In this document: piece by piece, positions 16,164 through 23,793 of the stretch
How positions within the stretch are numbered: the stretch's first letter is position 1
How the letters are laid out: each line of letters opens with the position of its first letter
Assembly (NCBI RefSeq): GCF_001570525.1
Contig: NZ_BBXC01000011.1
Coordinates: 287,743-351,742, forward strand
Direction of reading: 5' to 3'
Length of the DNA stretch: 64,000 bases
Source of the DNA: Herbidospora sakaeratensis
GTDB lineage: Bacteria > Actinomycetota > Actinomycetes > Streptosporangiales > Streptosporangiaceae
Made by a program: the position numbers and the translations under genes
The notes under the pieces: generated by a model
Told to the model about the DNA's origin: nothing
Database searches by the model: none
What the model saw: only the letters and a program-made list of their open reading frames with translations

Positions 16164-16375
16164 TCTGGGGGGCGACCTCCAGACCTCTGCTGACAGAGGG
16201 CTATCGCCCCCTCACGCTCCCCCGAGCCGCTGTCGCGTCCTGACATCGCTGTCGCTCTGGGTCGCTGCGCTCCTTGCGAAGGGCTCCGCCCCTCGCGCTC
16301 CCTGGACAGGCCTCGCTTCGCTCGGATTGATCTCGCTTCGCTCGTCAGGACTTTCTTCCGTTACGGCTTCGCCTG
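16164..16375 (+). repeat. right-flank repeat, copy D
   Basis: The fourth copy of the ~210-bp block, slightly more diverged (GACCTCCAGACCTCT). It is followed by CCGGCCACCCGACAGGCTCC like copies B and C. Between it and remnant 5 there is no gene, so this segment is empty. Confidence 0.87.
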
Positions 16376-16490
16376 GCCGGCCACCCGACAGGCTCCGGCC
16401 ACCTGTCCGGCAAGGTCGTATCGGCTGGCCTGCTCCTGCCCCCTAGGCGTTCGTTTCCGCAGGTCAGCGAGCCAAGATCAGTTGATGTAT

Positions 16491-16533
16491 CCCAAGTTGA
16501 ACAGCGCGGGTTCGATTCCCGTCACTCGCTCTC
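16491..16533 (+). repeat. tRNA-Gly att remnant 5
   Basis: CCCAAGTTGAACAGCGCGGG... to CTCGCTCTC, with an inserted A and an ACTCGC end, so more decayed than remnants 2-4. It is preceded by CAAGATCAGTTGATGTA, the end of the common left arm. The following 16534-16642 holds nothing recognised. Confidence 0.85.
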
Positions 16534-16642
16534 AGCGTCGTAGTCCAGGTCGGACGCGAAACCGAGATCGCCTCAGCCCCGATCGTGGTAGATGCGCTAC
16601 TCCTCGGCGGGCCCCGTACTCGCTGACGAAAAAGCCAACTCG

Positions 16643-17263
16643 TCAGTCATCGGACATGTGACGGCGCTCATAGGTGCCGACCTGCCTGCCCTTCACCCAC
16701 AGGGGCGGTGACCACAGGCACGGTCCCTCCTCTTCTCCGATGGTGTTCACCGCGGTCTCTGCCTCGTCTTGGTCCGAGACCTCGGAGTAACCGTCATAAA
16801 ACGGTTCAGCGAAATCGCGGCCGATCGACTCCGCGAGCCATGCCGCGAAGGTGATGTCCTGAGGGAAAAGTGCATGATCCAAGCAGCACCGATTGGGGTC
16901 CCACCCCCACAGTGCGCCCTTGGGATCGCGGCAATCCAGCAGGGAGGCGAGTCCGCACCCCCACTCCAGCAACTGGATCATGCCCGCGCATCGTCCGTCG
17001 GACTCGGCCCGAAATCCCAGAGCAGAGTCAGTGATGTCCGGGAAGCTGTCGCTCTTCCAAAAGTCATATCCCCGTACACCGATGATGCCACCGCGAGGAC
17101 CGAAACCTCCGTTCCCCACCTCCAGATACAGCCGCCGCAGCAGTGAAGGAAGCGGGTAACCGATGGCCTCTTCAGCCTCAGCGACCGCCTCGGAGGAGGC
17201 CACCGGTAACACATCACGCCCAGGGTTTGACCGTATAGCTTCGAAGATCTCATCCTCCGTCAT
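16643..17263 (-). CDS. SUKH (SMI1/KNR4) family protein
   Basis: A 206-residue protein with a SUKH fold: the family helix-strand signature (AEEAIGYPLPSLLRRLYLEVGNGGFGPR) is seen as IGYPLPSLLRRLYLEVGNGG, followed by LLEWGCGLASLLDCRDPKG and FAAWLAESIGRDF. SUKH proteins often protect against polymorphic nuclease or deaminase toxins. No toxin gene is beside it, so it is an orphan immunity candidate. The ATG at 17263 matches the family start; a longer in-frame start at 17365 lacks support. It is the only gene between tRNA fragments 5 and 6. Confidence 0.85.
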   Translation of the reverse strand: MTEDEIFEAIRSNPGRDVLPVASSEAVAEAEEAIGYPLPSLLRRLYLEVGNGGFGPRGGIIGVRGYDFWKSDSFPDITDSALGFRAESDGRCAGMIQLLEWGCGLASLLDCRDPKGALWGWDPNRCCLDHALFPQDITFAAWLAESIGRDFAEPFYDGYSEVSDQDEAETAVNTIGEEEGPCLWSPPLWVKGRQVGTYERRHMSDD

Positions 17264-17380
17264 GATCGGCACTCCGCATGCGAGGACCACTGGAGGAAGA
17301 GCCAGAAGTTGCCCACGTCCACAAGGCTGCATGCTGCCAGCTTCGACCGACAAAGCCCCCAACACAGAAGCACCGTTCGC

Positions 17381-17547
17381 TTGCCAGATCCGTGCGGCCA
17401 GAACGAGCTGCGATCAGCGGTGAATCGTGAGGACTCACGGTCAATCGGCCGACTCTGACCTGTACCGGTGTTTTCCCAGCTCAGCACGTCAAGATCAGTA
17501 ACCTATTCCCAAGCTGACAGCGCGGGTTCGATTCCCCTCACCCGCTC
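17381..17547 (+). repeat. tRNA-Gly att remnant 6 with left arm
   Basis: The left arm TGCCAGATCCGTGC-GG-CCAGAAC carries a 2-base insertion. CTGACCTGTACCGGTGTTTT and CCCAGCTCAG follow, then the tRNA part TTCCCAAGCTGACAGCGCGG... (17506-17547) with one C/G change in the T arm. No right-flank repeat follows this copy. Confidence 0.88.
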
Positions 17548-17552
17548 CAATC

Positions 17553-17795
17553 TCACCGGCCGCGTGCTGGATCAACCATGCAAGCGATTCCCTTCCCGCT
17601 GCCGGCACAGTCCAGATCGTGCTCTGGCGCAGGAATGCGATCAGCCAGTTCTGCCGCCTCAACGGTGCCATTGCGGCCAGCGCTAATGGGAGTGGCGCGA
17701 TTATCAGCATGGATAAGCCGAGCAAGCACCGCCTCAGTCACCGGCGTGCCGTCGTATCCGGCGGTCCAGTGAGCACGCTGGGATGACAGCCACAA
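17553..17795 (-). pseudogene. possible coding remnant
   Basis: An open frame of about 80 codons reads like protein in its first half (WLSSQRAHWTAGYDGTPV, TEAVLARLIHADNRATPI) but has only a TTG start, no ribosome site and an upstream stop, and it runs into the tRNA fragment. It may be the tail of a lost gene. No family is recognised. The 17796-18013 gap holds nothing further. Confidence 0.2.
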
Positions 17796-18013
17796 CGGGC
17801 TCTCCCCGTTCTATGCGGGAGAAGTCCGGCTGCTCAAACCAGTGGAGCGTCACTGCCATACCGGCCTTTGATCTTGGGGTCCGGTCGGTTGAGAGGACCC
17901 TCGCTGGTACCAGGGTCGGCTCGGCCCGCTGCTTCGTGCGGGTCGGTCGTCTCTCCGCGTAGGCTCACCGGCGCACTGTCGAGCGATGGCGACCCCGAGA
18001 GGAAACACCGTCC

Positions 18014-18559
18014 GTGCCTGACTACGACGACCCGACCTGGGGGCCGCTTCCCATCCGCCCGGCGGCACTGCGCTGGCTGCTGCTTCTCCCCTTAACGCTG
18101 GTGTTCCTGCCGCTGTGGTGGGTGGTGTGGATCGTCCTCGCGATCTTCTTCTACTGCTTGGCGGCGGTAGTTCAGTTGATCGTCTACATGGTGCCTCGTG
18201 CCGAGAAGGGCGCGATACGAATGCTGGACGCCACATTGGGTCAGCTGCCGTTCGTCCCGCTCTGGTGCGTGACGCCGGTGGCGCTGGTGCGGGAGGGCGA
18301 CACGGCGTACTACCGAGCGCGCGTGGACCGGCGTGTCGAGAAGCAGACCCGACGTGTGGAGACCTCCCAACACCGTCGCGAGTACTACCGCGACCTGGAA
18401 CTCGGTGCGCACTACTTCCGCGGCGCCGGCGCCGGTTACGCCCTGCGCGTCGCCTCGGAACAGGGCTGGAACCTCCATCCGGTGCTGCGCTCGCACCCCC
18501 GGCGACGGCTCCGGCTGCGTCACAACGGCCGGCCGCGGCCGGACCTCAGGGCAGGATGA
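18014..18559 (+). CDS. hypothetical membrane protein
   Basis: A 181-residue protein with one or two membrane helices near the N-terminus (LLLLPLTLVFLPLWWVVWIV, ILAIFFYCLAAVVQLIVY when read across) and a basic, Arg-rich cytoplasmic C-terminus (RRVEKQTRRVETSQHRREYY). No domain is recognised. The GTG start has only a weak ribosome site. It lies between tRNA fragments 6 and 7. Confidence 0.55.
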   Translation: MPDYDDPTWGPLPIRPAALRWLLLLPLTLVFLPLWWVVWIVLAIFFYCLAAVVQLIVYMVPRAEKGAIRMLDATLGQLPFVPLWCVTPVALVREGDTAYYRARVDRRVEKQTRRVETSQHRREYYRDLELGAHYFRGAGAGYALRVASEQGWNLHPVLRSHPRRRLRLRHNGRPRPDLRAG

Positions 18560-18628
18560 GCTGCCCGCCTTCACGGATCAGGTCTTCGAGCCGGTCAGTA
18601 TGTCGGCCGACGCGGCGGCGTCGCGACC

Positions 18629-18925
18629 TCAGTGGCGCGCGCGGATCAGCATGACCAGCCCGGCGACGAACGACCCGAGCAGGACCGGCGACAGAACCAC
18701 GAGACCGCCCCACACGACGATGCCCAAATAGCCGAGCGCGGACGAACCGTGCGTCGGGTCGGCATCAGCGGCTGCGAACAGCCCCAGTCCGAGAATGACA
18801 CCGGCCACCGTGATCGCGATCGGCGTCCACAGGAGCACGCGGGCCCACACGCGGTACCTCCGGCTGTAGACCGGCCGGGCCAGTTGCACCTTCGGCTGTG
18901 GGGAATGGTCCGCGAGTCCGCTCAT
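18629..18925 (-). CDS. small two-helix membrane protein
   Basis: A 98-residue protein with two hydrophobic segments (VLLWTPIAITVAGVILGLGL and YLGIVVWGGLVVLSPVLLGS). The ATG at 18925 starts the well-formed part of a longer frame. No family is recognised. It converges with the preceding plus-strand gene. Confidence 0.5.
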   Translation of the reverse strand: MSGLADHSPQPKVQLARPVYSRRYRVWARVLLWTPIAITVAGVILGLGLFAAADADPTHGSSALGYLGIVVWGGLVVLSPVLLGSFVAGLVMLIRARH

Positions 18926-19290
18926 GCCGTATTTGTACCAGCCAGCGTGGACTCCGGGCCGTGGCGTGTGCAGGTTCAGCGGGTGGCGGCCCAGGCACGC
19001 GGGAGGACATCCGCCACTTTCTCTACAGCCGCCCCCCAGCGACGAGGTGGCCGACATCCTGGCGAAGCACATGCGCGGGAGGCGGCGAGCCTGCCCACGG
19101 CGCAAAAATCCCTGACCGGGCTGTCGCGGACATCGAATTGGCTTCGAGCGTGACCACCGCCGGAGCGCCCAAGCCAGTCGCTAACCTTTTGGGACCGAAT
19201 TCACCATTGGGTATCAGGGGCCGGCGGCTCGCGCGGCGGTCAGACAGTGTACGTTCTTGTCCTTCCTCAACAGCCCAGCTGGAGCAGACC
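18926..19290. other. gene-free stretch, nothing recognised
   Basis: About 365 bp between two divergently oriented genes. Short open frames are present on both strands but none has a ribosome site or a recognisable sequence, and no tRNA fragment or flank repeat is seen. Confidence 0.4.
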
Positions 19291-19881
19291 GTGTGGAACG
19301 TTGAGCGCATCCATCGCCGACTTGCGGAAATCCAGCAACGGGATCCGGAGCACAAGATTTTCGGCGCTAGGCGCCATCGCCTTGGGCCGCGACTCACGGC
19401 GCGGGAGGTCACTGCGTTCGAAAGGAAAATCGGCGTTGAGTTGCCCGAGTCCTTCCGGGCATTCCTCATGGAGGTGGGGAACGGTGGAGCAGGACCCTCT
19501 TACGGGCTGTACGACGTCGAGAAGGCGTTCCGCCTGGACGCGATGGAAAGCCGTGAAGGGCCGCTAAACTTCTATACGACCCCGTTCCCTCACACGGCCG
19601 ACTGGAATCCCCCGCTCGAAACGCAGCCTGAGAACTACGGCGACGGTCACTGGATCACCGGCTCCATGGTGCGAGCCGAGTTCGGCTGCGGGGCGTTCCA
19701 TCGTCTGGCGTTGAACGGCGAGGTCTGGTTCGACGACCGCTGCGCCGACGGTGGCATAGTCCGAGAACGCGACTTCTCCGAGTGGTACATGACCTGGCTC
19801 GACCAGCCCCATCGTTCCGGCTCCGGGGTGATCGCTGAGGCACACGCGCAGCCCCGTGGGGAGCGGGAGGTGGAAGCTTGA
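19291..19881 (+). CDS. SUKH (SMI1/KNR4) family protein
   Basis: A 196-residue SUKH protein: RLTAREVTAFERKIGVELPE and SFRAFLMEVGNGGAGPSYGL form the family signature, followed by MVRAEFGCGAFHRLALNGEV and ERDFSEWYMTWLDQ. The GTG start (VWNVERIHRRL) has GGAG upstream. It probably acts as an immunity protein against a secreted toxin; no toxin lies nearby. It is distinct from the SUKH gene at 16643, so the two are not a recent duplication. Confidence 0.85.
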   Translation: MWNVERIHRRLAEIQQRDPEHKIFGARRHRLGPRLTAREVTAFERKIGVELPESFRAFLMEVGNGGAGPSYGLYDVEKAFRLDAMESREGPLNFYTTPFPHTADWNPPLETQPENYGDGHWITGSMVRAEFGCGAFHRLALNGEVWFDDRCADGGIVRERDFSEWYMTWLDQPHRSGSGVIAEAHAQPRGEREVEA

Positions 19882-19963
19882 TCATCTCGACCCCCATCGA
19901 CCCGGGACACACCGACCAGCCCAGGACCGATCGACGGCAGACGGGGTGATCGGGCGGCGCGGC

Positions 19964-20341
19964 ATGCGGCACGATGAACGCGTGCTGGCCGTGGGTAACT
20001 GGAAGCTCATGCGCGAGGCATTGGGCCATCTCAGTTGGTCCGCCTCGGATCAGATCGACTGGCTTGGCTCGGTGATGTGCCCGGATGAGTTGGCTCTTGA
20101 TTTCGACGCCGCGTATCAGGCGTCGTGGTTGTCGAGGGAGGCCGGCTGGATCAGTGAGGAGCTGTCCGCGTATCTCGACGCGATTGATCAGCACACCACC
20201 GCTCTCACTGAGGAGGGTTCAGCCCCTTGGAGTGCTGAAGGGTTGCGGAGCCATCCGACGTGGGAGCAGGTGAGGGGCGTCGCTCGGAACGCTCTGGCTC
20301 TCATGCCGCCCGAACCGTGGACTGGCGGCTCGACCAGCTGA
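19964..20341 (+). CDS. hypothetical protein downstream of SUKH gene
   Basis: A 125-residue protein (VGNWKLMREALGHLSWSASD, DFDAAYQASWLSREAGWISE, ALTEEGSAPWSAEGLRSHPT). No family is recognised and it has no membrane segment. It starts 82 bp after the SUKH gene on the same strand and may share its message. The start is uncertain; a GTG at VLAVGNW is an alternative. Confidence 0.5.
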   Translation: MRHDERVLAVGNWKLMREALGHLSWSASDQIDWLGSVMCPDELALDFDAAYQASWLSREAGWISEELSAYLDAIDQHTTALTEEGSAPWSAEGLRSHPTWEQVRGVARNALALMPPEPWTGGSTS

Positions 20342-20410
20342 GATCAGCGAGCTTTGAGACCGGAAGACCAGGGGTCGATCAGGATCGGCCTTACGCCCAA
20401 ACGGGCTGTC

Positions 20411-20449
20411 AGCTGACAACGTGGTTTCGATTGCCCTCACCCGCTCTCG
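20411..20449 (+). repeat. tRNA-Gly att remnant 7, strongly diverged
   Basis: AGCTGACAACGTGGTTTCGA followed by TTGCCCTCACCCGCTCTCGG. It aligns over its length with the tRNA-Gly 3' part but has several substitutions. This is the most decayed copy and the last one seen. Confidence 0.65.
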
Positions 20450-20504
20450 GCGCCTTCGCGGGGCCCGCATCTCGACCGACCGCCGAGGACGAAGCAACGT
20501 CCAA

Positions 20505-20822
20505 ATGCTCTTGCCATTACCCGCTCGCCCTGAGGATGATCCGATCGTGGATTGGTCGGCGACGTATCTGTTACGGGGCCTGCTCGGTGCGGTCTCGGCT
20601 CTTAGTATCTACGTGGCTGTTGGCTTCATTGTCGCTGTGCTGACGTTCAGCCTCGCCCTGCTACCGATCCTCATGCTCTATACGCCGTTCGTGTTCCTGG
20701 TTGTCGGCGTGGTCAGAGTCATCGTCGTATTCACAACCACGCGGTCACCGGAGACTCTCTCGTTCTGGTGCGGATGGACGCTGTGCCCAAGCACATACCT
20801 CGTGTTCCTACTCACGAGCTGA
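20505..20822 (+). CDS. small hydrophobic membrane protein
   Basis: A 105-residue protein with two long hydrophobic segments (LLGAVSALSIYVAVGFIVAV and ALLPILMLYTPFVFLVVGVV). The general pattern resembles the membrane protein at 18014 (short N-terminus ending D-W/D-P, then hydrophobic helices), but relatedness is not shown. The function is unknown. Confidence 0.5.
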   Translation: MLLPLPARPEDDPIVDWSATYLLRGLLGAVSALSIYVAVGFIVAVLTFSLALLPILMLYTPFVFLVVGVVRVIVVFTTTRSPETLSFWCGWTLCPSTYLVFLLTS

Positions 20823-20894
20823 CGCCGCACCACGACAGCTTGGCCTCAGTCGTTGAGTTTACGCAGAAAAGCTGATCCGAACGCTTCAGATCGC

Positions 20895-21110
20895 CTAATA
20901 CTCCCGGTATACGAGTCCCCTGCTTTGGCGCGCGTACTCCTGGTGCAGTCTCGACGGCAATATCACCCAGTTCTTTCCAGACGTGTCGACATGCCACTCG
21001 ACAGAGCTCGGCACACTTGAGACGGTGTCGTGAATCAACTCCCGAAGATGGTCGCCCGGCGAGGAATAGCGCCACACGATCAACGGCGGCTGATGGAGAT
21101 ACGCCACCAT
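20895..21110 (-). CDS. small hypothetical protein
   Basis: A 71-residue protein (MVAYLHQPPLIVWRYSSPGD, SVEWHVDTSGKNWVILPSRL). Its composition looks like real protein rather than a shadow frame. No family is recognised. It has no supported partner; the 20823-20894 and 21111-21284 gaps hold nothing recognised. Confidence 0.4.
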   Translation of the reverse strand: MVAYLHQPPLIVWRYSSPGDHLRELIHDTVSSVPSSVEWHVDTSGKNWVILPSRLHQEYARQSRGLVYREY

Positions 21111-21284
21111 CGCAATACCCCGAATCGTCTTAGTGCTTGGAATTGATCATGAGAAGGATCCCGGGGTGGCTGAGGCGTGATCCTGATCATCTCGTTCACG
21201 TCCACTCGGAACAAGACCGGGGCCAGCGGGTTGGCCCTGACCACTGCTCCACCCAGCCGGCCGTCGAGTGTTCGCAGCCCAAGC

Positions 21285-21734
21285 TCAATTCCAGCCGTGG
21301 CTGTACTCCTTGATGACTTGGTCGGCCACGTGGAATGTGGTTTTGCAGTCGGAGCAGGTCGCGTCTCCGAAGAGGGAGCAGGTAGGTGAACGAATCCTCG
21401 TCAATGGCGGCGCGCAGGGTCTCATTGGTCAGGCGCAGCAGTTCTTCGATCTCCGGAGCATGGACCGTACGTCGCCGACTCCGTGTGGCTGTCGCCCCGG
21501 CCACGATCGAGCCGCCGAGGGAGAGGATCATCGTGCGGTCGGCGGGAGCCCAGCTTCGGGCGATGTCCGTCAGATGAGGAAGCGCGGCGAAGCTCGCGCC
21601 GTCAGCTGGTGGCAGGTGCACGACCACAGCTCGCCCCATACGTCCGCGCCGGGATCCGGTACGAGCTGATCGAGTAGATCGGGAATGTCCTCCGCGGAGC
21701 CGTAGGCATGCGCGAGCCGGGACCAATCCGTCAT
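21285..21734 (-). pseudogene. second, degraded copy of the zinc-ribbon protein gene
   Basis: Related to the copy at 12501-13196. The proper start is present here (MTDWSRLAHAYGSAEDIPDL), but a 7-base loss near 21595 (the TCTACCC present in the other copy) breaks the frame after WSCTCHQLT. A second, larger deletion joins IDEDSFTY directly to sequence just before the C-terminal CSDC zinc pair, removing about 100 codons. The tail ends in VADQVIKEYSHGWN. It is clearly nonfunctional. Confidence 0.8.
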
Positions 21735-21801
21735 GGCGGTTATCCAACCAGGCTGCTCTCCACCATGTCGGACAGCAGTCTGGCGATCAGCTCGGTGCCG
21801 C

Positions 21802-22239
21802 CTAATCCCAGTAATTGAACAGCAACTCACCGAGGGTCGCGGGTTTCCAATATGCGATATCGGGCTCCGATGGGTCGGTCGAGTCGATGGGGGTCTCCAG
21901 CTCGCTTCTGGTCATCAGCCGGAAGGAACCCGACGCCTGCAACGCTTCCCGAAGGTCGTCACGGCCGTCGATGAAGACCACATCACCTGCCGACACCTCG
22001 GCGACCGCAATGAGCGGTAGGTGCATGTGGCCGAGCACGCCGACAGTCAGATCTCCGCACGTCATGATGGCTGTGTGAAAGTTGGGCGTCACGCCGGGTG
22101 GTCTGATCTCCAGGACTCTGCCGCGCACGCGCCGAGCAGCCTCGTAGCAGACTGAGGCGAAGAGTCGCGGGTCGGTCAACTGTGGTGGCTCCGTCCTGTG
22201 GTCTCGGAACCCTGTCGCGCCTCGTGGCGGGCGGGTCAT
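21802..22239 (-). CDS. hypothetical protein
   Basis: A 145-residue protein ([60 protein letters not shown]). The ATG at 22239 has GAGGAGTT upstream. No family is recognised. It is divergent from the GyrB-like gene, and the two may share a promoter region. Confidence 0.6.
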   Translation of the reverse strand: MTRPPRGATGFRDHRTEPPQLTDPRLFASVCYEAARRVRGRVLEIRPPGVTPNFHTAIMTCGDLTVGVLGHMHLPLIAVAEVSAGDVVFIDGRDDLREALQASGSFRLMTRSELETPIDSTDPSEPDIAYWKPATLGELLFNYWD

Positions 22240-22287
22240 GCGGGAACTCCTCATGAGGACAGCACGTGATGGGACGTGGAGACGACC

Positions 22288-22788
22288 ATGCAAGGGGAGA
22301 AGCCGCTGTACTCAGCCGAGCACATCACGGTGCTGCGCTTCGAAGATGCGGTCCGGAAGCGCCCTGCCATGTATTTCGGAGTCGGTCAGCAGAGCCCTGA
22401 CCTGCCGACCGAGGTGCTGCGTGCCGTGGTCATGGACGCCCTTCACAACGGGGAACCCTGGAACGTCAGCGTCGAGATCGCCGGCGACCTGCGCTTCACC
22501 GTGGTAGACGATCAACCCCACGTGACTGACGAGCACGGTGTGCCCTTGTTGGGCTTCTTCGATTCCCTGCTGGACCGGGAGCGGTGGGCGCCGGCCGCGG
22601 CCGCAGCGCTGAGCTTGCGCACGATGGTCGAGGTCTGGATGGACGGGCGCGGATTCCGCCAGCGACTGATCGCCACCCAACCCGTCGACGCGCCGGCCGA
22701 GTTCGCCCCTCCCACACCGCAGGGGACTCGGTTGACACCCGGAGCGACGATCTCCAGGTCGCCCATTCCCCTGCGTGGCGAACCATGA
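22288..22788 (+). CDS. stand-alone, degenerate GyrB-like N-terminal protein
   Basis: A 166-residue protein. The start (EHITVLRFEDAVRKRPAMYF) strongly recalls the opening of the GyrB/ParE ATPase domain (LEAVRKRPGMYIGS). The second helix (VVMDALHNGEPWNVSV) and the strand LRFTVVDDQP occupy the places of the GyrB E-x-x-D-N helix and the D-x-G-x-G ATP motif, but the Asn and the glycines are missing. ATP binding is therefore unlikely. It lacks the transducer and TOPRIM domains. A gyrase mimic or inhibitor is one possibility, not shown. The ATG was chosen for GGAG upstream. Confidence 0.6.
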   Translation: MQGEKPLYSAEHITVLRFEDAVRKRPAMYFGVGQQSPDLPTEVLRAVVMDALHNGEPWNVSVEIAGDLRFTVVDDQPHVTDEHGVPLLGFFDSLLDRERWAPAAAAALSLRTMVEVWMDGRGFRQRLIATQPVDAPAEFAPPTPQGTRLTPGATISRSPIPLRGEP

Positions 22789-22806
22789 AACGGGGATGCC
22801 TGATCG

Positions 22807-23793
22807 TCATGTCAATGAGCGTGCCTGCCAGATCCTGACTCGGACGTCGCTGCCGATCGGGGGAAGCTCGGTTCCGAGTACGTCGCCGGGATGCAGGCAG
22901 GTCAGCGGCCCGGCAGGCGTATCCACGTCGATGCGGGTGGCGACGCCGAGTGCGACCGTCCGGCGGAGGGTTCCGCTCACCACCCACGCGTCATCGCTTT
23001 CGTCGCCCAGGGCGAGGTGGGTGTGTTCGGGCCGCGCGACGAGCGTCTGCGTTCCGCCGGTGAGAGCCGGTGACAGAAGGTTGGTGTAGCCGAGCAACCG
23101 GGCCGTGTCGACGTCGCCGGGGTTGTCGAGCACCTCGGCGGTCGGGCCGTGCTGGCGGATCTGGCCGTCGATCAGGAGCGCGGTGTCCTCGGCCAGGGCG
23201 AGGGCCTCATGGCGGTCGTGGGTGACCAGGATCGTGGCAGTCGGCCGGCCGGTCAGCGCGGCGCGTAGGTCGGCGAGCAGGTCAGCGCGGGTGGTGCTGT
23301 CGAGGCCGCTGAACGGCTCGTCGAGCAGCAGCACCCGAGGGCCGACCGCCAGCGCGCGGGTGATGCTGACCCGCTGGGCCTCGCCGATCGACAGGCTGCG
23401 GGCGTCCCGGTCGACGAGGGGCTCCAGGCCGAGCGCCTCGATCCAAGGCCATGCGCGGGTACGTGCCTCGCGGTGGTTCATGCCGCGGAATCGCAGGCCG
23501 GTGATCACGTTGGCGGCCACCGTGCCGCGGCGCATGATCGGTCGTTGCAGCACGGCCACCACCGCGTCGCGCATCACTGAGCGCGGTGCGGGGCGGCCGT
23601 CGAGGAGGACTTCTCCGGTGACGCGGTGGTTGCTGAGGTGGCCCAGGGCGCGCAGCAGCGTCGATTTGCCGGCGCCGTTGGGGCCCAGCACCGCCAGGGT
23701 GCGTCCGGAGGCCACGTGCAGGTCCGGCACGCTGAGCAGTTCCCGGCGGCCGGCGTACACGCGGAGGTTGCGGCAGCCGATTCCGGTGCTCAT
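22807..23793 (-). CDS. tupC: tungstate/molybdate ABC transporter ATPase
   Basis: A 328-residue ATPase with Walker A (LGPNGAGKST), Q loop (VAVLQRPIMRRGTV), signature (SLSIGEAQRV, where the first S-G-G-Q is replaced by S-I-G-E), Walker B (VLLLDEPFSGLD) and H loop (LVTHDRHEAL). The C-terminal third (from about residue 240) is a TOBE-like regulatory domain. The start overlaps the permease stop by 4 bases (ATGA). It powers uptake with the TupB/TupA genes upstream. Confidence 0.85.
   Translation of the reverse strand: MSTGIGCRNLRVYAGRRELLSVPDLHVASGRTLAVLGPNGAGKSTLLRALGHLSNHRVTGEVLLDGRPAPRSVMRDAVVAVLQRPIMRRGTVAANVITGLRFRGMNHREARTRAWPWIEALGLEPLVDRDARSLSIGEAQRVSITRALAVGPRVLLLDEPFSGLDSTTRADLLADLRAALTGRPTATILVTHDRHEALALAEDTALLIDGQIRQHGPTAEVLDNPGDVDTARLLGYTNLLSPALTGGTQTLVARPEHTHLALGDESDDAWVVSGTLRRTVALGVATRIDVDTPAGPLTCLHPGDVLGTELPPIGSDVRVRIWQARSLT

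Noticed and set aside
10186..16375. CGCTTCGCTC-type short repeats as a possible CRISPR array
   Set aside because: Spacing is irregular, units are short, and they recur inside a larger duplicated block with no spacers and no cas genes.
13752..17547. tRNA-like sequences that could be counted as extra tRNA-Gly genes
   Set aside because: Each contains only the anticodon-loop to 3' part; the acceptor 5' strand and D arm are missing, so no cloverleaf can form.
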